A stretch of 53,227 bases of DNA, taken from assembly GCA_013152925.1 (NCBI GenBank), contig JAADFK010000152.1:1-53227 (forward strand), read 5' to 3'. The notes beneath the pieces were generated by a model. That model ran no database searches, was not told the origin of the DNA, and was given only the letters and a program-made list of their open reading frames with translations. The stretch comes from Acidobacteriota bacterium (lineage in GTDB: Bacteria > Acidobacteriota > Thermoanaerobaculia > Thermoanaerobaculales > Sulfomarinibacteraceae). The translations under genes and the position numbers were made by a program. Positions 47,997 to 53,227 of the stretch are shown piece by piece; the first letter of the stretch is position 1; every line of letters starts with the position of its first letter.

Positions 47997-48171
47997 GCCG
48001 TCCCGTGACGGCGATGGATCCTGGTCTGCCGAGGCCAACAGGAGGCGTCAGATGCGCCTGGGGATGGACATGACGCCAGCCGAGCGACTCCGGTGGCTGG
48101 AGATGACGGTGGGCGAGATGCGCAAGATTCTCGGGAAGGCCAGGACCCCCCCGGGATCGGCTATGAGGTAA
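47983..48171 (+). CDS. Small helical partner protein of the nucleotidyltransferase remnant
   Basis: 62 aa, starting inside the remnant's last codons (14-base overlap). The core RRQMRLGMDMTPAERLRWLEMTV resembles short proteins of the TPAERLRWLEE type that often accompany MNT-like nucleotidyltransferase genes. It may be an antitoxin or regulatory partner. The frame is intact. If the partner enzyme is inactive, this gene may be in the process of being lost. Confidence 0.55.
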   Translation: MSQPEPSRDGDGSWSAEANRRRQMRLGMDMTPAERLRWLEMTVGEMRKILGKARTPPGSAMR

Positions 48172-48317
48172 GGTTCGGCGGACGATTCGTCGGGTTGAGC
48201 GGCCCGCGGGCTTGCCTCTCGATCAACGGGGCCGCGGTCAGCCGGGCGGCGTACGTTTCCCGGAATGACCTCTCGGCGCCGAACGGGTTGGGCGGTGGCG
48301 GTCGTTCCGGTGGTCGC

Positions 48318-48773
48318 TCAGCCGTCGTCATCGCCGAAGTCGACCTCGTCGGGGAGCTCGTCCACGTCGTCGGGTTGGTGGGGAAAGTGCTCCTTGAGGC
48401 GCCGGCCGATCTCCTCGATGCCCTGGACGAGACCGGTGGTGAAATCGCCCGTGGCGAACTTCCCGGACATGGCGGCGGCGACGGCCTCCCAGAACTCCTG
48501 GCCGACCTTCCGGTGGATGCCCTCGTCGCCGAGCACGACGAACCGGCGGCGGGAGGGAACGAGAAAGATCAGGACGCCGTTGCGTTCGGCGGTATTGGTC
48601 ATGCCCAACCGATGGAAGGCCTTCCACGCCGCCTTCTCGACGCTTCCCCAGAAGAAGGGGGCCACCGACACGCGGATCTCGCCGGACGTCTCGTTCTCGG
48701 CCTCCTGAATCGCCTGGACGATCCGTTCCTCGTCGATCAAACGTCGCAGCTTGCGCCGGCTCAACGTGCGCAT
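48318..48773 (-). CDS. TPM-domain protein, soluble (YgcG/TPM_phosphatase family)
   Basis: 151 aa without signal peptide. The TPM fold is seen in RIVQAIQEAENETSGEIRVSVAPFF, MTNTAERNGVLIFLVPSRRRFVVLGDEGIHRKVGQEFWE and FTTGLVQGIEEIGRRLKEHFP, with an acidic C-terminus (DDVDELPDEVDFGDDDG). TPM domains resemble small phosphatases but their role in bacteria is unclear. GGGAGG precedes ATG 48773. It is the third gene after lemA and a secreted TPM protein, a well-known bacterial trio. Confidence 0.85.
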   Translation of the reverse strand: MRTLSRRKLRRLIDEERIVQAIQEAENETSGEIRVSVAPFFWGSVEKAAWKAFHRLGMTNTAERNGVLIFLVPSRRRFVVLGDEGIHRKVGQEFWEAVAAAMSGKFATGDFTTGLVQGIEEIGRRLKEHFPHQPDDVDELPDEVDFGDDDG

Positions 48774-48783
48774 CTCAGCCTCC

Positions 48784-49581
48784 CTACCATCCGCCCGAGG
48801 CGCCGCCGCCCCCGGACCGGCCGCCGCCCCCACCGAAACCTCCACCGCCACCCCCGCCGCGCCCGCCGGACATCAGGCTGAAGAGAAGGAAGAGGGCCAG
48901 GGTCGGGTTGGTGATGAAGAGGATGAGGAAGCCCACGCCGAGCAGGCCCCAGAGCAGGATCGTGCCCAAGCCGATCTTTCTCGGCTGGCTCGGGCGGGTT
49001 GACGGGGTTGCTGTCCCGGATGCGGAGGCTGCCGCGGCCTTGGGATTGATGGCGTTGAGAAGCACGTCCACGGCCTTCGTGACGGCCTCGTTCGCCCGTC
49101 CCGCGGCAAGACCCGGCTCCAGGATCTCACGGATCACCCGGGAAGAGAGGAGGTCCGTTACCCGTCCCTCGAGGTCGTAGCCCACCTCGATCCGGATCTT
49201 TCGATCCCGGGTCAGGATGAAGAGGGCCAGGCCGTTGTCCTTGCCCTTCTGACCGATCCCCCATGCTGCGAAGGTGTTGGCGGCCCACTCCTCCAGGTTC
49301 CGGTTGCCGATGCTCGTGCCGATCCAGACGATGACCTGGTTCCCCGTCAGCTCCTCGAAGCGCCGGAGACGGGCGTTGAGGGCCTGGGCGGTCGGCCCGC
49401 TGAGGAGGCCGGCGGTGTCGGTGACCCACTGGACGGGTGGTGGCGTGGGGGCGGCGGCCGGGCTCGGAACGGATGCCGCCGCCGCTGCCGGGGAAGACCG
49501 GGCGGGGGGCGTCTGGGCGGGCGCCACCGCCGCGCCTGCGGCAACCGCCAGAACCAGCGCGATAAGGACCCGGGTTCGCAT
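48784..49581 (-). CDS. Secreted TPM-domain protein with Gly-rich tail (YgcG-like)
   Basis: 265 aa. The signal peptide (residues 1-24) is followed by an Ala/Pro/Ser linker and a TPM domain: VTDTAGLLSGPTAQALNARLRRFEE, QVIVWIGTSIGNRNLEEWAANTFAAWGIGQKGKDNGLALFI, RKIRIEVGYDLEG. One or two C-terminal TMs (LGTILLWGLLGVGFLILFI, TLALFLLFSLM) precede a glycine-rich end (GGRGGGGGGGFGGGGG). It should be a membrane protein with an extracytoplasmic TPM domain. ATG 49581 is preceded by GAGGGGCTGATT. It lies 11 bases after lemA. Confidence 0.9.
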   Translation of the reverse strand: MRTRVLIALVLAVAAGAAVAPAQTPPARSSPAAAAASVPSPAAAPTPPPVQWVTDTAGLLSGPTAQALNARLRRFEELTGNQVIVWIGTSIGNRNLEEWAANTFAAWGIGQKGKDNGLALFILTRDRKIRIEVGYDLEGRVTDLLSSRVIREILEPGLAAGRANEAVTKAVDVLLNAINPKAAAASASGTATPSTRPSQPRKIGLGTILLWGLLGVGFLILFITNPTLALFLLFSLMSGGRGGGGGGGFGGGGGRSGGGGASGGW

Positions 49582-49592
49582 CAATCAGCCCC

Positions 49593-50213
49593 TCACTTGC
49601 CGAAGTCCACCTTGGGCGGGCTCTCGGCGCCTTCCTTGGCCTTGAAGTACGGCTTCTCGGCGAACTTGCTGCCGAAGAAGCCGGCAATGATGTTCTGCGG
49701 GAAGCTCTGCCGGTAGGTATTGAAGGCGCGCGCCTTCTCGTTGTAGCGCATGCGCTCAACGGCGATCCTGTTCTCGGTGCCTTCGAGCTGGGCTTGCAGA
49801 TCCCGGAAGTTTTGTGTGGCCTTGAGGTCGGGATACCGCTCGACGGTGACCAGCAACCGGGAGAGGGCCGAGGAGAGCCCCGCCTGGGCCTGCTCGAACT
49901 GCCGGAACTTCTCCGGGTTGTCGATCAGGTGCTCCATCTGGCCGCCAGTGATCTGGCCGACCTTGGACCGGGCCTCGGTGACGGCGAGGAACGTACTTTT
50001 TTCGAAGTTTGCAGCCCCCTTGACGGTAGCCACGAGGTTTGGGATGAGATCCAGCCGCCGCTGGTAGACGTTCTCCACCTGGCCCCACTGGGCCCGGACG
50101 GCCTGGTCCAGCGTCACCAGCTTGTTGTAGGTCCCGGCGATGGATCCACCGACCACGAGAACGGCCACCACGAGGAGACCGAGACATCCGAGCGCAATCC
50201 ACTTTGCTTTCAT
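49593..50213 (-). CDS. lemA: LemA family membrane protein
   Basis: 206 aa. One N-terminal TM (WIALGCLGLLVVAVLVVGGSI) is followed by the four-helix LemA domain: GTYNKLVTLDQAVRAQWGQVENVYQRRLDLIPNLV, AVTEARSKVGQI, QAQAGLSSALSRLLVTVERYPDLKATQNF, RYNEKARAFNTYRQSFPQNIIAGFFG. GGAGG (in GTGGAGGCTTCG) precedes ATG 50213. The lemA-tpm-tpm order recurs across bacteria, suggesting a membrane complex whose function remains undefined. Confidence 0.93.
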   Translation of the reverse strand: MKAKWIALGCLGLLVVAVLVVGGSIAGTYNKLVTLDQAVRAQWGQVENVYQRRLDLIPNLVATVKGAANFEKSTFLAVTEARSKVGQITGGQMEHLIDNPEKFRQFEQAQAGLSSALSRLLVTVERYPDLKATQNFRDLQAQLEGTENRIAVERMRYNEKARAFNTYRQSFPQNIIAGFFGSKFAEKPYFKAKEGAESPPKVDFGK

Positions 50214-50437
50214 CGAAGCCTCCACGGCGGACCTGCCTCAACCGGGCGGCGTCCGCCACCTTCGAAGATAGCACGCGCCATCCGTCCCGTGCGAGAACAT
50301 GACAGGATCACGAGCGGTCGACGGCCCGGGCAATGAGCTTGGGAATGGTGCCGCCGGCCTGTCCGGGGTTTCGCCGGGACGCCTCCAATCAGGCCTCCGC
50401 CCTCCCTCCAGATTCCGGGCTCTTCAACCCTTCCGCC

Positions 50438-53227
50438 CTATCGCGTCCCCAGGGTGACCTTGATCTCCTGCTCCACGTCGTTGCGTTCCACGGTGACGGT
50501 GATCGTGTCGCCCGGCCTGTGGGCCTTGAGGATCTTGGAGAGCTTCCTGAGGCCCACGATGTGCTCGCCGTCAATGGCGGTGATGACATCACCGCTCCAG
50601 ATGCCGGCCCTGTCGGCCGCCGAGTTGGGGACGACACGCTCGACCCGGACCCCGTAGCCGTTGAAGCCAAAATCAGGCACCGTTCCCAGGCTGGCACGGC
50701 CGTCGCGAGGCGGCGCCCCGGCGGGACCTGGTGCGGCCGCCGGGGAAGGGGTGTTGGCGATGGTGACGGTCAGAGGGTCCTTTCGCTCGGCCAGCCAGGC
50801 GATGGCCTCGTGGGCCACCTCGGCGACCACGGCCATGCCCTCGGCGTCGATCTTGTCCGGGGTGTCCGAGGGCCGGTGGTAGTCCGTCGTGGGGCCCGTA
50901 AAGAGCTGGACGGCCGGGATTCCCCGCGACAGGCAGGAGCCCTGGTCGGAGGCGTCGAGGGGCTCGGAAACGATGGTGATGGGCGCGCCGGTGGTGTAGC
51001 CGACGCCACGCCAGATGAAGGGCCACTCGCGGGCGGAATCGGTGTTGAGCACGTAGAGCTTGCCCCCGGAGAGGCGCCCAACGGTATCGAGGTTGATGCA
51101 GGCGAAGGGAAGGTGACCCTCCGGCAGGTTCCCGATCAGGTGGTGGGAGCCGAGCAGGCCGGCCTCCTCGCCGGTAACCACCGCGAACAGGATGGGGCGT
51201 GCGCGGTGGGGCTCGGTCGCCATGCGGCGGGCCAGCTCCAGGAGCACGGCGACACCCGAGGCGTTGTCGTCCGCCCCGGGGTGGATCTTGCCCTCGTTGC
51301 CGTGACGGACGTCGGGCCAGCCGTGGCCAAGATGGTCCAGATGGGCTGTCACGAGGACGGGGTGATCGGACAGGGCCGGGTCGGTGCCGGGGATGCGGCC
51401 CAGGAGGTTCGTCAGGGTCATCGGGTGCGGCGGCCGGCCGCCGGTCCAGCCCCAGCTCTGCCGGTAACCGTGCTCGCCTGCCGGCTCGAGGCCGGCGCTC
51501 TTGATACGTTTCTCGACCCAGGCCGTGGCCCGTTCCAGCTCGGGCGTTCCCAGGCCGCGGCCCTCGAGCTCCGGGGAGGCCAGGTAGTCGACGGTCGCCT
51601 TCATGACCGCCGCATCAAAGCTCGGCGGGAGCTGGGCCAGGGGCCTGGCAGGCGGTAGATGGAGCTCGGGAAGGGGGCCGGCCGTCAGGTTGCGGACCAG
51701 GGGTGATCTGATGGGCTTCCACATGCCCTTGCCGGTGTTGTCGGGCGCATCACCGGCAAAGGCCAGCCAGGAGTAGCGGCTGTAGTGGGGCAGCTTGCGG
51801 GCCAGGCCGGGGATCGCCGCAGCAGGGGCGGCGACCCAGGCGACGGCGTTCTCCGGACGCTCGGCACGGGCCACAAGGACGAGGGAGGCCTGTCCCGGCG
51901 CGTAAACCTTCCCGGCCACGGACACGCCCGCGCCGCTCCGGCCGACCCCCTGGACGGACAGACGTTCGATGGCCGCGCGCGCGAAGCGGTTGGTCCAGCC
52001 GAGCACCCAGACATCGCTCGCCGGGAGGGTCGCGATCTCCGTGTCGAGCACGGTGCGGGGCCTGGCGGGCTTGGCCCAGGCGGCGGCCAGGGCCTGCCAT
52101 GCGGCCAGCTCCCCCGCGGGCGCCCTGGAGGGCAGGACGAAGGTGACGGAGCCGGCGCCGAAGAGGGTGGAGAGGGCCGGCGGCACCTCCAGCGGGTCCA
52201 GCCGGCGCATGATGTCGAAGCCGGGATCCACGTCGAGGCGCAGGGGCTGGGAGGTGCACCGGATGCTGATCCGGCACTCCCGGCCGCAGTCGGTGGTCCT
52301 GGCGACGACGGGCTCCTTGTTGCGGCCGAGGGTGATGACCACGGGGACGGTGATGGGGAACGGCGCCTCGCTCTGCACCTGCCGCAGGGTCAGGTGCACG
52401 ATCCACGGAGAGATCAGGTCGCTGGCGTGGTGCTCGACCTTGACCGAGGCGATCTCGAGCTCCGGCGCGCCGGTTCGTGTGGTCCATTGCTCGAAGAACG
52501 GCCGCCAGTCTTTCCCGGAGGCCTCGCTGAAAGCCTGTGCGAGATCGTCAAAGGAGGCCCGGGTAAAGCGGTGCTGCCGGTAGAATGCCGACAGGGCCTT
52601 GAGAAAAGCCTCGTCGCCGACGGCACGCCGCACCATGTGGAAGAGCATCAGGCTCTTGCCGTAGCCAACGGCCTCGGAAGCCGCCGAGAAACGGTTGTGG
52701 AACTTCGAGAGGGGGAAGTCCTTGCCACCCCTGGCGAAGTCGGTGAACTTCTTCAGGGTCGCCCGCCGGTAGGTCGCGCCCCGGCCGCGCTGCTCTGCGA
52801 AGAGGTGATCGGCCATGTAGGCGGTCAGGCCCTCGCACCAGTTGCCCGAGGAGAAGTCCACGTAGGCCGAGTTGCCCCACCAGTTGTGCAGGAGCTCGTG
52901 GGGGTAGGAGGAGGTCAGAATCCACGGGAAGCGGATGACCCGCGGGCCCAGCAGGGTGAAGCCCGGCATGCCGTACCCGGTCTCCCAGAAATTCTCCACC
53001 AGAGCGAAGGAGCGGTAGGGGTAGGGGGGCAGCATGGAATCGTAGAGCTTGAGGTACCGGCGGGTCGCCTCCAGGTAGCGGCTGGCCAGGGCGGGATCGT
53101 CCTTCCGCAGGAAGGCGCGGATGTGGACCGCGCCGGCCATGGCGTCATACTCGTGCCACGGTCCCGCCACCAGGTAGATCTCCTCCTGGGGCTTGTCGCA
53201 GCGCCAGGAGACGAAGCGCAGGCCGTT
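50438..53227 (-). CDS. M1 aminopeptidase - M28 peptidase - PDZ fusion (N-terminus cut by window edge)
   Basis: 929 visible residues; the frame is open to base 53227. First comes an M1 catalytic part with HELLHNWWGN and, 17 residues after the HExxH, the glutamate of WCEGLTAYMADH. Then follows a long linker and an M28 di-zinc exopeptidase: VLVTAHLDHLGHG, GADDNASGVAVLLELAR, VVTGEEAGLLGSHHL, INLDTVGRLSGG and TTDYHRPSDTPDKID. A PDZ domain closes the protein (VERVVPNSAADRAGIWSGDVITAIDG). It is probably secreted, as PDZ-tailed M28 enzymes are. The signal peptide would lie outside the window. Two peptidases in one chain suggest sequential peptide trimming. Confidence 0.9.
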   Translation of the reverse strand, partial: NGLRFVSWRCDKPQEEIYLVAGPWHEYDAMAGAVHIRAFLRKDDPALASRYLEATRRYLKLYDSMLPPYPYRSFALVENFWETGYGMPGFTLLGPRVIRFPWILTSSYPHELLHNWWGNSAYVDFSSGNWCEGLTAYMADHLFAEQRGRGATYRRATLKKFTDFARGGKDFPLSKFHNRFSAASEAVGYGKSLMLFHMVRRAVGDEAFLKALSAFYRQHRFTRASFDDLAQAFSEASGKDWRPFFEQWTTRTGAPELEIASVKVEHHASDLISPWIVHLTLRQVQSEAPFPITVPVVITLGRNKEPVVARTTDCGRECRISIRCTSQPLRLDVDPGFDIMRRLDPLEVPPALSTLFGAGSVTFVLPSRAPAGELAAWQALAAAWAKPARPRTVLDTEIATLPASDVWVLGWTNRFARAAIERLSVQGVGRSGAGVSVAGKVYAPGQASLVLVARAERPENAVAWVAAPAAAIPGLARKLPHYSRYSWLAFAGDAPDNTGKGMWKPIRSPLVRNLTAGPLPELHLPPARPLAQLPPSFDAAVMKATVDYLASPELEGRGLGTPELERATAWVEKRIKSAGLEPAGEHGYRQSWGWTGGRPPHPMTLTNLLGRIPGTDPALSDHPVLVTAHLDHLGHGWPDVRHGNEGKIHPGADDNASGVAVLLELARRMATEPHRARPILFAVVTGEEAGLLGSHHLIGNLPEGHLPFACINLDTVGRLSGGKLYVLNTDSAREWPFIWRGVGYTTGAPITIVSEPLDASDQGSCLSRGIPAVQLFTGPTTDYHRPSDTPDKIDAEGMAVVAEVAHEAIAWLAERKDPLTVTIANTPSPAAAPGPAGAPPRDGRASLGTVPDFGFNGYGVRVERVVPNSAADRAGIWSGDVITAIDGEHIVGLRKLSKILKAHRPGDTITVTVERNDVEQEIKVTLGTR

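Overview
The window is GC-rich, densely packed bacterial chromosome with short intergenic gaps. Many gene pairs are joined by 4-base ATGA or GTGA overlaps. Signal peptides, lipoboxes, an 8-strand-sized outer-membrane barrel, a MacA-type adaptor and LemA point to a diderm heterotroph. A protein of the VWFA-related Acidobacterial type, together with the B12-dependent ribonucleotide reductase and several secreted M1/M28/M61 peptidases, makes an Acidobacteriota (or neighbouring phylum) origin my best inference. No rRNA or formal phylogenetic marker was analysed.

Layout. 1-2.9 kb: tail of an unknown gene, a secreted toroid-repeat protein with an IPTL-CTERM sorting tail, and a nitroreductase coupled to a YkgJ-like Cys-cluster protein. 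3.0-3.5 kb: tRNA-Glu(TTC) followed directly by a 180-bp imperfect palindrome. 3.5-9.9 kb: small proteins, lysine 6-aminotransferase, infC (apparent ATC start, without rpmI/rplT), a Tat-exported phosphoesterase, an acyl-CoA dehydrogenase and an MBL hydrolase. 10-14 kb: a class V PLP enzyme and a family-5 solute-binding lipoprotein, then about 670 bp of non-coding or decayed DNA with a REP/BIME pair. 14.9-24.2 kb (mostly minus strand): DUF3343-SelD coupled to ornithine aminotransferase, M61 peptidase, prfB with its programmed +1 frameshift, an NhaC antiporter (plus strand), and yedF coupled to a cysteine-desulfurase-like gene. 24.3-27 kb: an FHA-RDD membrane protein coupled to a large unknown helical protein. 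27.1-31.1 kb (plus): hpt, ridA, yqeB, a patatin, an OM barrel and an AhpD-like protein. 31.2-36 kb (minus): nrdJ, with tandem NrdR-like boxes lying on a consensus promoter, and an SDR threonine dehydrogenase. 36.4-43 kb (plus): a MacA/permease/permease/ATPase exporter, then mce, an unknown gene, a lipoprotein and a VWFA protein. 43-53.2 kb (mostly minus): maeB, HAD/zinc-ribbon/ddl, a decayed nucleotidyltransferase module, LemA with two TPM-domain proteins, and an M1-M28-PDZ peptidase cut by the window edge.

How genes work together. The most notable theme is selenium. SelD fused to DUF3343, YedF, an EF2568-type cysteine desulfurase homologue and YqeB lie within 14 kb, with no selA, selB or selC visible. 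This is the marker set of the 'orphan SelD' selenium-dependent molybdenum hydroxylase trait. Here it is split over three loci among housekeeping genes, with yqeB coupled to ridA next to the purine salvage gene hpt. The hydroxylase itself is not in the window.
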